Both the position numbers and the translations under genes were made by a program. From positions 38,075,246 to 38,139,245 of the forward strand of contig OY755251.1 in assembly GCA_963576725.1 (NCBI GenBank): 64,000 nucleotides of DNA, read 5' to 3'. Under the pieces are notes generated by a model. The model was not told where the DNA came from. It saw nothing but the letters and a program-made list of their open reading frames with translations, and made no database searches. Source of the stretch: Azorinus chamasolen. Lineage: Eukaryota > Mollusca > Bivalvia > Cardiida > Solecurtidae. Of this stretch, positions 31,901 to 37,339 are shown one piece after another. How positions within the stretch are numbered: position 1 is the first letter of the stretch; every line of letters begins with the position of its first letter.

Positions 31901-34378
31901 TGACACAGCTCCTCCAAGAGCCATCTGATCAGGGTTAAGTTTCTTTACAAAAGATGTGACAAGGCATATCTTTAAGGTATAGGGCTCAAGTGAAATTTAA
32001 TCCCTTAACTTATATTGACGACTCTGTAAAAGTAACTTTGTGAAACCATTGTGATAAATAGAGCATTTGCTCCTATAGGAGCAAATGCTCTTTTTATTGC
32101 AATGGTTTCAAACTACAAAATTCTAAAAAAAAGTCCTTTTCTCTAGTTAATGCTCCTTTTCGGTAGATATATTCAAAGAGGTTGTATCTAAAAATAGCCT
32201 ATGAGGTAATGGGTTAACTCTTTGCACACTGGCTCCCACCGTTTATGGCCTATGCAATCAGTTTGGATCCAGACCAGGCCCCACAAAGCATGGGACCTGA
32301 TCTCAGATTCAAGCTGTCTGTCACTCAGGCTCAACTTCTGCAAAAAAATTAATAGATTTTAAAATGTTTAAAATGTTGCAAACGACAATTAAGCAGACAA
32401 CAAAATTACTTTTCATGAAAAAAGGTAAATTCAAAAATATGTTTACTAGTATAATAAAACATGATGTAAATCGTCTAATGTATTATAAGAACAAAAATAT
32501 CAACCTTTAATCTGTGTTAACACAAACATGATGTTCAATTCAAAAAGTGATTTTTTTCTACATTTTTCTTTTAAAAACCTGATCAGCATTAAAAACATCA
32601 TTTTGATCGAACATTTAGTTACTATGCATCTAAATAAAAACATCTTTATGGGACACTGAATTATGCATCTAATCAAAAACATCATTTGGTGGGACACTGA
32701 GTTACTATGCATTTCATCAAAACATCACTTGGTGAGACATTTGAGTGATCCATCTCATCAAAAACATCATCTTGGTGGGACACTTGAGTTATGCATTTCA
32801 TCAAAAACATCATTTGGTGGGATACTTAGTTACTATGCATTTCTTCAAAAACATCATCCTAATGGGACACTGAGCTACTATGCATTTCATCAAAAACATC
32901 AGTTGGTGGGACACTGAGTTACTATGCAGGTCATTAAAACCATCCTTCTAATGGGACACTGAGTTACTATGGATCTCATTAAAAACATCATTCTAATGGG
33001 ACATTTCCAAGGTTTATAATGAATGTGTTCATATCTGATGTCAGAATATAAATTAGAAAAAAGTTTTGGTTTGCAAAGGTGTCAAAAGGAGTGTACACGA
33101 AGTAAAGTTAAATACAGTAACGGGTGTTACATTAACCCTTCCTCCATAAATACAGTAATGGGTGTTACATTAACCCTTCCTCCATAAATACAGTAATGGG
33201 TGTTACATTAACCCTTCCTCCATAAATACAGTAATGGGTGTTACATTAACCCTTCCTCCATAAATACAGTAATGGGTGTTACATTAACCCTTCCTCCATA
33301 AATACAGTAATGGGTGTTACATTAACCCTTCCTCCATAAATACAGTAACGGGTGTTACATTAACCCTTCCTCCATAAATACAGTAATGGGTGTTACATTA
33401 ACCCTTCCTCCATAAATACAGTAATGGGTGTTACATTAACCCTTCCTCCATAAATACGCCTTTCTACGCCTCTGTAAAAGTCACCTATTGAAACCATTGT
33501 GATAAATAGAGCATTTGCTCCTATGGGAGCAAGTGCTCTATTTATCACAATGATTTCAAACTACACAATTCTAAAAGTTTCCTTTTCTTTAGTTAATGCT
33601 CCTTTTATTTATTCAAAGTGGTTGGATCTAAAAATAACCTATGAGGGAATGAGTTAAACCAGTACGCTGCAAGACTTGCATATGCATGTCTTCTAGATCC
33701 AAGCTGTTTAACCCTTTCCCTGTTCTATATTTATTCCAAATTTCAATACCTAATGAATATTCATGGACAAAATAGTTATAATGAAATATTGTAGCCATTT
33801 TAGAAACTTAAGAAACAGATCTAACAAATTCCATAAGCAAACAGATGCCCTGATCAGACAGATCCTATAGGAGCAGTTGCGTGAAAATGTGTTTATATAA
33901 AGTAAAAGGTTAACACTTGATCAGACGTCATTTTTTACCGGCGGACTTGGGTCGTGTGGCCAACGTGCTCGACTGCAATACCAGGGGTATCAGTGCTTTA
34001 CACTGGGCATCTAAAAGAACCAGAGAAACTCGGTCGATAATAAGAGTAGGGCATCGTGCCTGGGTTTCTCTGTATCCTCTCCCCTCTCTCTGGGGCGTCC
34101 AATTTGCCCATAGTGAGCAGAAACGGACATTAATCAACACAAACATTTTTTACACAGGATAAGAGTCAGTAGGTTATCTCCCTTTGAATATTTCAGGCAT
34201 GAGCTGTGTGTTAAGGTTATCTCCCTTTGAATATTTCAGGTATGAGCTGTGTGTTTAGGTTAACTTATCTCCCATTGAATATTTCAGGTATGAGCTGTAT
34301 GTTCCCCAGGATGAGGAGGACGATGAGGGAATGTGTGATGACAGCACAACCAGCTCAGAAGTCAGCGCCTTGCTTTAA
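13343..34378 (+). CDS. BIVM: BIVM orthologue (8 exons, 5' incomplete)
   Basis: Joined coding exons: 13343-13970, 15422-15517, 17708-17812, 19517-19744, 21808-21885, 24091-24187, 31075-31322, 34288-34378. All introns are GT-AG, all phases agree, and the chain gives 522 codons plus a stop. Recognised by blocks shared with vertebrate [78 protein letters not shown] and VGGNLHCI. The acidic, low-complexity first exon is poorly conserved, as expected for the family. The molecular function of BIVM is not established. The conserved core has a Cys...His...Asp arrangement reminiscent of papain-fold peptidases (inference). The start codon lies upstream of 13343 and was not located. Introns are filled with MITEs, arrays and an antisense retrotransposon. 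In humans BIVM precedes ERCC5; no ERCC5-like exon is visible here. Confidence 0.93.
14013..14667. mobile_element. Three consecutive PB-A MITEs in BIVM intron
   Basis: Copies: 14013-14264 (core CGGCTCCTACAGGAGCC), 14261-14439 (shares the TTAA at 14261-14264; left half lost) and 14468-14667 (TTAATCTTTTACC to GTAATGGATTAA). The chain shows repeated insertion at or beside an existing TTAA. Confidence 0.75.
14741..15421 (+). repeat. 35-bp array duplicating the exon-2 splice acceptor (about 17 copies)
   Basis: The unit consists of CTGTATGAGTCCACTATG and TATGATGTTTGTAGGTA. It ends directly at the real acceptor TTTGTTTTAG|GTACTGTATGAGTC of the BIVM exon at 15422. Each unit therefore carries a T-rich TGTAG acceptor-like site plus a near copy of the first 14 or so exon bases. 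The last two units are irregular. Confidence 0.9.
15422..15517 (+). CDS. BIVM: BIVM exon with SCGISSL block
   Basis: Acceptor GTTTTAG at 15421, donor GTAAGT at 15518. The first base completes the Trp of LKRW. It encodes [20 protein letters not shown] and then [11 protein letters not shown], nearly colinear with vertebrate BIVM. The Cys before Gly-Ile-Ser is the candidate nucleophile if the papain-fold idea holds. Confidence 0.93.
15518..15906. other. Intron, no gene
   Basis: AT-rich intronic sequence. An ORF of 88 codons on the minus strand has no recognisable motif. A weak hairpin (GTAAACAGCTTGGATCC facing GAATGCAAGCTATTTG) lies near 15660-15720. Confidence 0.45.
15907..16152. mobile_element. 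PB-A MITE
   Basis: Terminus degraded (GTTTAAGCCTTTACC ... CCAGGTTTAA). The core ACAGAGTAGACCCTGATCAG faces ATGGATCTACTCTGTTTGC. Confidence 0.65.
16368..16475. mobile_element. PG MITE fragment
   Basis: CAGTAAAATCTCTTTCATC, TTCTGCATTACTCCCAATGG and TCTGCATCATTAAGTAGC. Confidence 0.5.
16476..16980. other. Intron; possible old dispersed repeat
   Basis: Contains AGGTCAATGTCACTTTGACC and GCTAGTCATGACTAGC palindromes. No ORF of note. Confidence 0.4.
16981..17404. mobile_element. PG MITE hosting a PB-A MITE
   Basis: The PG left end (TACATTAAAACCTCATTAAT) and right half (GTGAAAGTCATGCAGAAAG ... GTGAGATTTTACTAG) are separated by a PB-A copy at 17024-17261 with its own termini (TTAACCCTTTACTCC / GTAATTGGTTAA). 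Confidence 0.7.
17405..17707. other. Intron with HP-E remnant
   Basis: GACAGACAGACAGACATTAG and GATCTACACTATTTGCTAC are HP-E fragments. The remainder is unique. Confidence 0.45.
17708..17812 (+). CDS. BIVM: BIVM exon [15 protein letters not shown]
   Basis: Acceptor TTCCAG before 17708, donor GTAAGA after 17812. The first T completes Asn (AA|T). It encodes [20 protein letters not shown] and [15 protein letters not shown], one of the best conserved BIVM stretches. Confidence 0.93.
17841..18086. mobile_element. PB-A MITE, 28 bp after the BIVM exon
   Basis: TTCAACCCTTTGCTCC to GGAGTAAAGGGTTCAA, both TTAAs mutated identically to TTCAA. The core CAGACGACTCGTTTAGGAGC is slightly imperfect. The matching change at both ends suggests a TTCA(A) target or a pre-existing variant site. 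Confidence 0.8.
18325..18485. mobile_element. PB-B MITE, internally deleted
   Basis: AACCCATTACCTCATAGGCT, AAAAGGAGCATTAACTAGAG and GGGAAAGGGTTAA are present. The central hairpin is missing. Confidence 0.75.
18486..19164. other. Intron, no repeat or gene recognised
   Basis: One of the longest stretches in the intron set without recognisable mobile elements. An 86-codon ORF at 18896-19156 shows no motif and no splice context. Confidence 0.45.
19165..19482. mobile_element. HP-E remnant followed by PB-A MITE
   Basis: 19165-19250 has GCAGACCCTGATCAAACTGC facing TATGGGTCTACTCTGC. 19256-19482 is PB-A (TTAACCCTTTACTC to GTAAAGAGTTAA) with a shortened core. It ends 34 bp before the next exon. Confidence 0.7.
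19517..19744 (+). CDS. BIVM: BIVM exon with [11 protein letters not shown] block
   Basis: Acceptor TACAACAG, donor GTATCA. It encodes [28 protein letters not shown] and [17 protein letters not shown]. The His in NHYFCPIG is invariant in the BIVM sequences I recall and is the candidate catalytic His. The in-frame reading past 19744 to a stop at 19793 is intron. Confidence 0.93.
19807..20345. mobile_element. PB-A fragment, then PG MITE with terminal 38-bp array
   Basis: 19807-19890 is a PB-A left end. 19892-20105 is a PG hairpin (CAGTAAAACCTCACTACAAC; AAGCAAGGTGAAAGTAAAAC arms). Its right terminus ATTTAGTGGCTGTTATAGAG is then repeated about seven times at a 38-bp period up to 20340; one copy carries an extra TGT. 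Confidence 0.85.
20345..20640. repeat. PB-A MITE with triplicated 79-bp core
   Basis: TTCTATAGTATTCCGTAAGT to ATCTGGGTCTGCT occurs three times in tandem, followed by one normal right end (GGGGCAAGGGTTAA). The duplicated part is the MITE hairpin. Confidence 0.85.
20641..21237. other. PG remnant then unremarkable intron
   Basis: 20645-20782 has CTGTTTAATACAGAATAAAA and TTTCTGCATAATAT, ending TGGAGAGGTTTTACC (PG). The rest to 21237 has no recognised feature. Confidence 0.5.
21238..21730. mobile_element. Two PB-A MITEs sharing one TTAA
   Basis: 21238-21487 (TTAACCTTTTCCTTC to GGGAAAGGGTTAA) and 21484-21730 (TTAACCCTTCACCTG to GGTAAAGAGTTAA). The TTAA at 21484-21487 serves both. Confidence 0.85.
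21808..21885 (+). CDS. BIVM: BIVM exon [12 protein letters not shown]
   Basis: Acceptor TTTCCCCAG, donor GTAAGA. It encodes [20 protein letters not shown] and SVHCKR, matching the vertebrate WILIG.SSRKHP.IHCK block. The Asp of GDPS is a candidate third catalytic residue by analogy with the DP motif of C39 peptidases. Confidence 0.93.
21905..23477. repeat. 33-bp tandem array interrupted by an LH element
   Basis: The unit includes AACATCCAATCTCCACTCAC and CACCAGTGTATAG; about 14 copies at 21925-22390. One more unit (AACATCCAATCTCCACTCTC) resumes at 23448 after the inserted element, so the array is older than the insertion. The array starts about 20 bp after the exon donor. Its long ORFs on both strands follow from the 33-bp period. 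Confidence 0.9.
22394..23440. mobile_element. LH element 1: 470-bp direct duplication with terminal hairpin
   Basis: An inverted arm at 22394-22461 pairs with 22474-22541 across the 12-base loop AAGCTTTAGCGA. From 22474 the sequence runs 470 bp and is then repeated almost exactly from 22944. Both copies contain AATGACGTCATTTG. No ORF of note. Superfamily not recognised. Confidence 0.75.
23478..23698. mobile_element. PB-B MITE
   Basis: TTTAACCAATTCTCTCA to GGGAATGGGTTAA, hairpin GATAAATAGAGCATTTGCTC, and a poly-A run near 23664. Confidence 0.75.
23699..24000. other. HP-E and PB-A remnants
   Basis: 23740-23785 is HP-E-like (TATAGTAGCGAACAGTGTAG). 23786-23860 is a PB-A left half (TTAACCCTTTCCTCC, GCAAACAGAGTAGACCC) without its partner. 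Confidence 0.55.
24091..24187 (+). CDS. BIVM: BIVM exon, [10 protein letters not shown]
   Basis: Acceptor CTTTACCAG, donor GTATAC. It encodes [20 protein letters not shown] and [12 protein letters not shown], matching the vertebrate YLDIRHLERG..YRKTKK stretch. It ends in phase 0, directly before VGGNLHCI of the next exon. Confidence 0.92.
24397..25195 (+). mobile_element. AGC element, AGCTCCAC subtype
   Basis: TTTTTAGCTCCACTTTTTC start with a short inverted repeat (CCACTTTTTCAAAAAGTGG). GGCGTCGGCGTCGGCGTTGG simple repeat follows. The body is a diverged duplication (TTTTTGTTAAGGTCCTTTTC near 24482 and 24808). The end is GACAGCTCTTGTTTG. Confidence 0.75.
25196..25476. other. Intron, no feature
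   Basis: AT-rich, no recognised repeat or ORF. Confidence 0.4.
25477..25600. mobile_element. Small palindromic element, AAACACCAG ends
   Basis: AAACACCAG at the left and CTGGTGTTT at the right. Inner GATATGAAGTTCATATC and CATATCTGCGAATATGAA add secondary structure. It abuts the 3' edge of the retrotransposon and may have truncated it. Confidence 0.6.
25611..28598 (-). CDS. Endonuclease-reverse transcriptase (ORF2-like), 995 aa
   Basis: Makes cDNA at a nicked chromosomal target during retrotransposition. N-terminal APE-type endonuclease (about residues 1-240): NVNGLRD, APETH (usually QETH), GGDFNC, SRIDYF and SDHDIVEI. Central RT (about 430-760): [52 protein letters not shown] and the catalytic FVDD box. 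Both Asp pairs are present and there is no internal stop, so the copy is young or recently constrained. The C-terminal domain expected after about residue 990 is missing. Clade placement (L1/Tx1 group) rests on overall pattern and is not certain. Confidence 0.9.
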   Translation of the reverse strand: MSYSIVTINVNGLRDKGKRLKLFHFFEKKKFDIIFAPETHCGSEDDVALWSSQWQGKSIWNNGSSQSKGVAVLFRKQLDVKLTEVVKDNEGRLISFSSKLESDQVYQFTNIYAPNNGTNRRQFLNNLQSMLQNLDITAHIIGGDFNCVSKYDLDRRLTEKSAPASRDEGETELANLQSIINLEDVWRRSHPNTKMYTFSRGKSKSRIDYFLCSKVIDNEIESAKITNCTFSDHDIVEIKLNTCKTERGPGIWMFNSSLLTDNLYIEIIESFWKSWCKQKYTFTSLSEWWEMAKHNIKILSIDYSKTKQRSHGNINKLEKELTSLKQGEYTTVVNEKIEILENKIAAYYDRQFNACRLRSKAEIIENNEKSTKYFFNLEKQRSKNKLWTKIKTDTGETLTEIKDILKEQKRFYENLFTSEGCNENSAEFLLNNLNAKLTDEQKKIIDHPISIEELNTAVKFLKCGKSPGEDGLTAEWYQKFWYLIKHEFKTLVDEILDKNKMTDSQYRGVISLLYKNGERELLRNWRPITLLNLDYKLISKCFSERLKLVLPHLIHTDQKGYVTGRYISEANRHIQDIINYVDDINEEGVIIFLDQTKAFDRVEWSWIDKCLHKFNFGNKFRNWIQMLLKGSVNCIKTNGLDVISEYFSISRSIKQGCPVAPLLYVIQAEAMACSIRNDSSIQGIKLPSNEGQIIESHISQFVDDTQLFCKNEHSLPHIFGCLNHYEKASGAKMNKAKTTGLLIGRLKNKQHTCKDINWTRKAFKTLGVHHGYSIDDNEIWMEKINKIKSCLSVWKMRNLTYQGKVLIVNTFVVSKILYEIEIRGIPQKYIDILEKMIKNFIWDNKQPLVNKTTAYLARDMGGLGVPNIKLLCTAVNVKTEYRIIHSKSQNWNAIGKYYLKSEDKRFGMDYFLCTCSSLKGFNMRLKLNVFYDKVLTDWMNFRNTIQAYAEDSISLSNITLFGNSQIKVKNKPLFFASFTKSNITEVGDIWEISLE
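28622..29290 (-). CDS. SGNH/GDSL-type esterase ORF of the retrotransposon, 5' incomplete
   Basis: About 222 codons. The four SGNH blocks are visible: GDSNMNRL (nucleophile Ser), the Gly of AISGAKF, LGTNDL (Asn), and DPSGIHVND (Asp/His). It lies directly upstream of the RT ORF on the same strand, the position of ORF1. Some CR1/L2-type elements are known to carry an esterase in ORF1; its role is unclear, with lipid or membrane hydrolysis suggested. The nominal start is a GTG preceded by an open frame back to TAA, so the true N-terminus is lost or upstream. The basic tail (RNKRLRSND...RKQVRTD) could bind RNA. Confidence 0.8.
   Translation of the reverse strand: MNDSQAEHILSNDVKLIIGDSNMNRLRVTDGKIKNIAISGAKFSDVQSMINAERERNVYSICIHLGTNDLKNVERSKIVQNALEAIECVQNKWPTCDIAFSSIIPRLGKSKAIRKFNADANFVNEAIINRCLATKAFHYIDNDEIFCENDVVVKSLYDAGDPSGIHVNDEGARKLYKNLVAFLEGGISDEDEMQVPRNKRLRSNDSATSPSGSQNRKQVRTD
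29331..30798. other. 1.47-kb intron stretch without recognised features
   Basis: No MITE, array or ORF above background, which is unusual here. It may include 5' retrotransposon remnants or ancestral intron. Confidence 0.45.
30799..31048. mobile_element. PB-A MITE ending 26 bp before a BIVM exon
   Basis: TTAACCCTTTCCTTC to GGAAGGAGTTAA. Perfect core ATGGCTCCTATAGGAGCCAT. What remains between the MITE and the exon is just the pyrimidine tract and AG (AAACTCTTTCTTGCAG), so the branch point probably lies in MITE sequence. Confidence 0.85.
31075..31322 (+). CDS. BIVM: BIVM exon VGGNLHCI plus basic Arg/Ser-Pro tail
   Basis: Acceptor CTTTCTTGCAG, donor GTTAAG at 31323. It encodes [15 protein letters not shown], then a basic, Ser-Pro-rich stretch ([21 protein letters not shown]). 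An in-frame stop follows at 31348 if the exon is read through. I prefer the splice because the next exon continues in phase with an acidic tail and a stop; a read-through isoform is possible. Confidence 0.88.
31485..31835. mobile_element. PG MITE hosting a PB-B MITE
   Basis: PG halves (AAACCCCTCTGAACAGGATG; GCTCCTCTAGGAGCTTTCTG, CCTGCATTAAGCAGCC) surround PB-B at 31543-31746 (TTAACCCTTTCCTCC to GGGAATGGGTTAA). The insertion is at a TTAA of the PG hairpin. Confidence 0.75.
31860..32216. mobile_element. PB-A remnant, then PB-B MITE
   Basis: 31860-31990: ACCATAAGCAAACTGAGTAG and GAGCCATCTGATCAGGGTTA. 31997-32216: PB-B with core TTTGCTCCTATAGGAGCAAA and end GGTAATGGGTTAA. Confidence 0.75.
32217..32639. 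other. Intron, HP-like hairpin only
   Basis: GCAATCAGTTTGGATCCAGA faces GATTCAAGCTGTCTGTC near 32255-32325. The rest is AT-rich. Confidence 0.45.
32640..33005. repeat. Tandem array, period about 48 bp (about 8 copies)
   Basis: The unit contains CATCAAAAACATCATTTGGT and GGGACACTGAGTTACTATGC. Lengths vary by a few bases. The 84-codon ORF over it is incidental. Confidence 0.85.
33112..33656. mobile_element. PB-B MITE with terminal 38-bp array (about 9 copies)
   Basis: CAGTAATGGGTGTTACATTA plus ACCCTTCCTCCATAAATA is repeated to about 33440. The normal PB-B then continues (ACGCCTTTCTACGCC, core TTTGCTCCTATGGGAGCAA) and ends GGGAATGAGTTAA. The array is made of the MITE's own left end plus flanking DNA. 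Confidence 0.85.
33662..33913. mobile_element. PB-A MITE with the same flank as 36696-36973
   Basis: 33662-33708 (CGCTGCAAGACTTG, CATGTCTTCTAGATCCAAGC) also precedes the PB-A copy at 36743. MITE 33709-33913: TTAACCCTTTCCCTG to AAAAGGTTAAC. So a larger unit has been copied, or both hit the same older repeat. Confidence 0.7.
33930..34145 (+). repeat. SINE-like element
   Basis: The head GGTCGTGTGGCCAACGTGCT resembles a tRNA-type A box, and ACCAGGGGTATCAG follows. The 3' half (CTCTGTATCCTCTCCCCTCT, CGGACATTAATCAACAC) is shared with 6790-6880. A B box is not clear, so tRNA origin is tentative. Confidence 0.5.
34160..34290 (+). repeat. Triplicated 3' splice site before the last BIVM exon
   Basis: TGAATATTTCAG followed by G(C/T)ATGAGCTGT occurs at 34197, 34240 and 34288 (first exon-like base). 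Only the third continues into the coding exon. In the correct phase the first copy reaches TGA after 10 codons and the second reaches TAG after five. Confidence 0.9.
34288..34378 (+). CDS. BIVM: BIVM terminal exon
   Basis: Acceptor GAATATTTCAG. The first G completes Arg (AG|G). It encodes [14 protein letters not shown] and [10 protein letters not shown], then TAA at 34376-34378: an acidic C-terminus that I cannot align to vertebrate BIVM. Phase and the open frame support it. Confidence 0.82.
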
Positions 34379-34501
34379 AAACTTGTACTTAACCACAGAA
34401 GGGAAACCATTACACACTGGAAAGTTCAGTTGATCTCATGATCCTGAAGGGTTTAATCCAAGTTCAAGAAACAAGGACTATTCTTAAGGTTTTTGATGAT
34501 A

Positions 34502-34507
34502 AATAAA
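34502..34507 (+). promoter_or_regulatory. BIVM: Candidate BIVM poly(A) signal
   Basis: AATAAA 124 bp after the stop codon. A further AATAAA at about 37269 in a stretch free of MITEs could serve a longer 3' UTR. Neither is proven. Confidence 0.45.
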
Positions 34508-34605
34508 TTACTCTTCAATATTGTCTCTTAGTCCACACTTAATTGGTCAGTGTCTGAACAGAAGATAGTAGGGTTTGTAACCCCACTAAACAAACGCTGT
34601 TCAAG

Positions 34606-34812
34606 TACAGTAAAACCCCACTAATGCGACCACTTAATAAACAGACACTGGTCATTTAACACAGATGGGTGCTTAATGCAGGACGAAAGTTATGCAGAAA
34701 GCTCCTATAGGAGCTTTCTGCATAACTTTCGTCCTGCATTAAGCTACCACCTGCCTTTGCCACTGTGAATTATGCCCCTTTTTGGTGGTTGCATTAGAGG
34801 GGTTTTACTGTA
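34606..34812. mobile_element. PG MITE, intact
   Basis: TA-CAGTAAAACCCC at the left and GGGGTTTTACTG-TA at the right, near-perfect arms, centre AGCTCCTATAGGAGCT. The clearest TA target duplication in the window. Confidence 0.9.
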
Positions 34813-35132
34813 TTATGGATACAGAATGTTTGGGTTTGTTTTTTTGACTTCGTAGGTTTTGTTATGGATATGGTATAGGCAGCTTAACATTCCTTTGAGT
34901 TAAAATTTGCATATATTTTCTTTTAGGCATTGGACAATAGCCTTTTAGATTGGCCATGTGTGCATACTGTTTATAAAAGCTTTGTGGGTTTATGGAAATA
35001 TTGTATATGAAAGTGTGCATACAAATGATTATAATCTTCATAAATTGTGCAATTTTAGCATAAATGTACATTTGGTGATGGTCTGAGGAATTCATTGTGA
35101 TATTTGAAATACGATGTGATAAGTAATAGATA
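34813..35132. other. No gene recognised
   Basis: AT-rich spacer downstream of BIVM. A 77-codon minus-strand ORF has no recognisable motif. Confidence 0.45.
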
Positions 35133-35303
35133 CAGTACGAGTCTTACTACCAAAGTGTCTTCTTACAACCGTTATCAGGACAGTTTGTTCGCATGACCGA
35201 AGACGTGTCCGAGGCGTAGCCGAGGACACTTGTCTGATGTCATGCGAACAAACTGTCCTGATAACGGTTGTAAGAAGACACTTTGGTAGTAAGACGAGTA
35301 CAT
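35133..35303. mobile_element. LH-type hairpin (arms about 64 bp)
   Basis: The arm TACCAAAGTGTCTTCTTACA...GTTATCAGGACAGTTTGTTC pairs with its complement at 35240-35303. The loop contains a second stem, GTGTCCGAGGCGTAGCCGAG. Part of one arm recurs at 35465-35500 (CACTTACAACCGTTATCAGG), probably a second damaged copy. Confidence 0.8.
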
Positions 35304-35758
35304 GTATCTTACTTGTACGACAGTACATTGTAGACTTTTAATTTTGATTAAAAATTAATAAAAATGAATATTTCACAAATGAGTACAAAATGTTTTCCCC
35401 TTGGTTCACCCAATTCAAATCCTAGGTAGATAGGTTTTAACCACAAGAATCACGTGCGTACAAAAGTGTCCACTTACAACCGTTATCAGGACACTTTTTC
35501 AATAGCTTTGCTGGGGGTCTGTCGTACAATGAAGATTGATGTTTATTCACATTGTTTCTGAATTACTAGTATGTATGCTGTGGATTATGATCGAGACTAT
35601 TATACAGGTGGAGTATAAAGAATTGTATATTACTACATGTATAACAGTGGCAAATTAATACAGCCAAGTAACCTCATTTTACACTCAGCTGAGTATTCTT
35701 CTGTCTTGATGCAGAGATACTGGGTCAGTGTGCGGGAAGTTTGCATTGGTGCATGTAT
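35304..35758. other. No gene; arm fragment of LH hairpin
   Basis: Apart from 35465-35530 (AACCGTTATCAGGACAC, AGCTTTGCTGGGGGTC) nothing is recognised. Confidence 0.45.
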
Positions 35759-36141
35759 TTAACCCATTACCTCATAGGTTATTTTTAGACCCAACCTCTT
35801 TGAATAAATCTACCAAAAAGGGGTAAATTACAAAGGGGCATTTACTAATTGAATTCACAAAGTATTACAGTAGAACTTCTCTTAAGTGACCATTCTTTTA
35901 TTGAACATAGGGGTTTTAACCCATAATCACATAGGCTATTTTTAGATCCAATCACTTTGAATAAATCTACCAAAAAGGAGCATTAACTAGAGAAAAGGAC
36001 AATTTTAGAATTTTGTAGTTTGAAACCATTGTGATAAATAGAGCATTTGCTTCTATGGAGCAAATGCTCTATTTATCACAATGGTTTCAAAAAGTGACTT
36101 ACAGAGGCATAAAAAGGCGTATTTATGGAGGAAAGGGTTAA
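35759..36141. mobile_element. PB-B fragment, then PG remnant split by PB-B
   Basis: 35759-35850: PB-B left part. 35874-35915: PG end (CAGTAGAACTTCTCTTAAGT). 35916-36141: complete PB-B (TTTAACCCATAATCAC to GGAGGAAAGGGTTAA; hairpin core TTCTATGGAG). Confidence 0.75.
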
Positions 36142-36695
36142 CACCTTGAATGCTGAACTTTCAACGTAGAATGGTTCATGGTTATAAATGGTTAGGACCC
36201 TGATGAAATTACAAATTCAGCACTAAGTTACTGAGTCTAATCAGTGATAGGCAACTGGTCAAATAAATACAATTGCCAAAATGTTCATACAAAAGCCAAA
36301 CTTTTATGCACTCTTTTGCAAGTCCACAGTTTCATTTAGAAAAAAAGATGCAGTTTTGAGATCGCTTCGATAGTATTATTTTTACATGTCTGTATAAACA
36401 TATTGATCTCACCAGCTGTATATAACGGTACATTATTCACGATTTTGAATTAGTTTTCGCCTTTGCTATGTGAGAAGAAGAATGTAAAATTGGGGTTACT
36501 TGCTGTAAGATTAGCTGGAGCAAATTAATGATAATGAGAAGACCATTGACATGCTTTTGCTGCATAGCTTTTGTCAGGTAGATCTGTAGATGTTAGGAGT
36601 ATTTAGGAAATCTGAGTAAATAAATTTAGGCGATTCTTCAACTGACAGTTACTTAGACCCTCAATGCAGTGTTTCAATTAACCCATTCCTTTAAC
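36142..36695. other. Spacer, no gene recognised
   Basis: HP-D-like start (ACACCTTGAATGCTGAACTT at 36141), then unique AT-rich DNA. Confidence 0.45.
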
Positions 36696-36973
36696 CATTA
36701 CGCTGCAAGACTTGTATATGCATGTCTTCTAGATCCAAGCTGTTTAACCCTTTACCTGTTCTATGGTTAATCCAATGTTCAAAACCTACTTGATGTTCAT
36801 GGACAAAATAGTTATAATGAAAGGTGGAACATTGTAGCCAAGAAACAGATCTATCAAATTCCATTATCAAACAGAGCAGACTCTGATCAGACGGCTCCTA
36901 TAGGAGCCGTCTGATCTGGGTCTACTCTGTTTGCAAATGCGTGAAAATGTATTTGTTTAAGGGAAAGGGTTAA
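36696..36973. mobile_element. PB-A MITE with shared flank
   Basis: Flank 36696-36742 matches 33662-33708. MITE 36743-36973: core ACGGCTCCTATAGGAGCCGT, end GGGAAAGGGTTAA. Confidence 0.8.
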
Positions 36974-37339
36974 GGCACAAGTTTCAGAAGAAAAAGGCTT
37001 CTTGCCTTGATTGTAAGAACGGTCTGTATTAAGAAAAGGCTACCTAAGTGTCATCTGGCTTACAGAAAGCAACACAAAGAGCAGCACCTGGTACAATATT
37101 TATGATGTGTATTTCATGTCTTTATTATTGTTGTATTTTATGGATTGATCATGTACTGTACATGTTGGTGGAATGTTTCAACAGTTTGTTACATATTTTT
37201 GTTATTTGATCAGCACAGTATTTATACATTCTAGGTCTTATTAGCTATAATAACATATCAGTATCAAGAATAAAGATTCTGATTCATTAATAAATTGTTA
37301 TCCTTTCTTTTCTTACCCAATGTGATATTCAGTACATGT
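36974..37339. other. Spacer; possible distal 3' UTR end
   Basis: AT-rich, with AAGAATAAAGATTCTGATTC near 37267. It could be a 3' end of BIVM or nothing. Confidence 0.3.
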
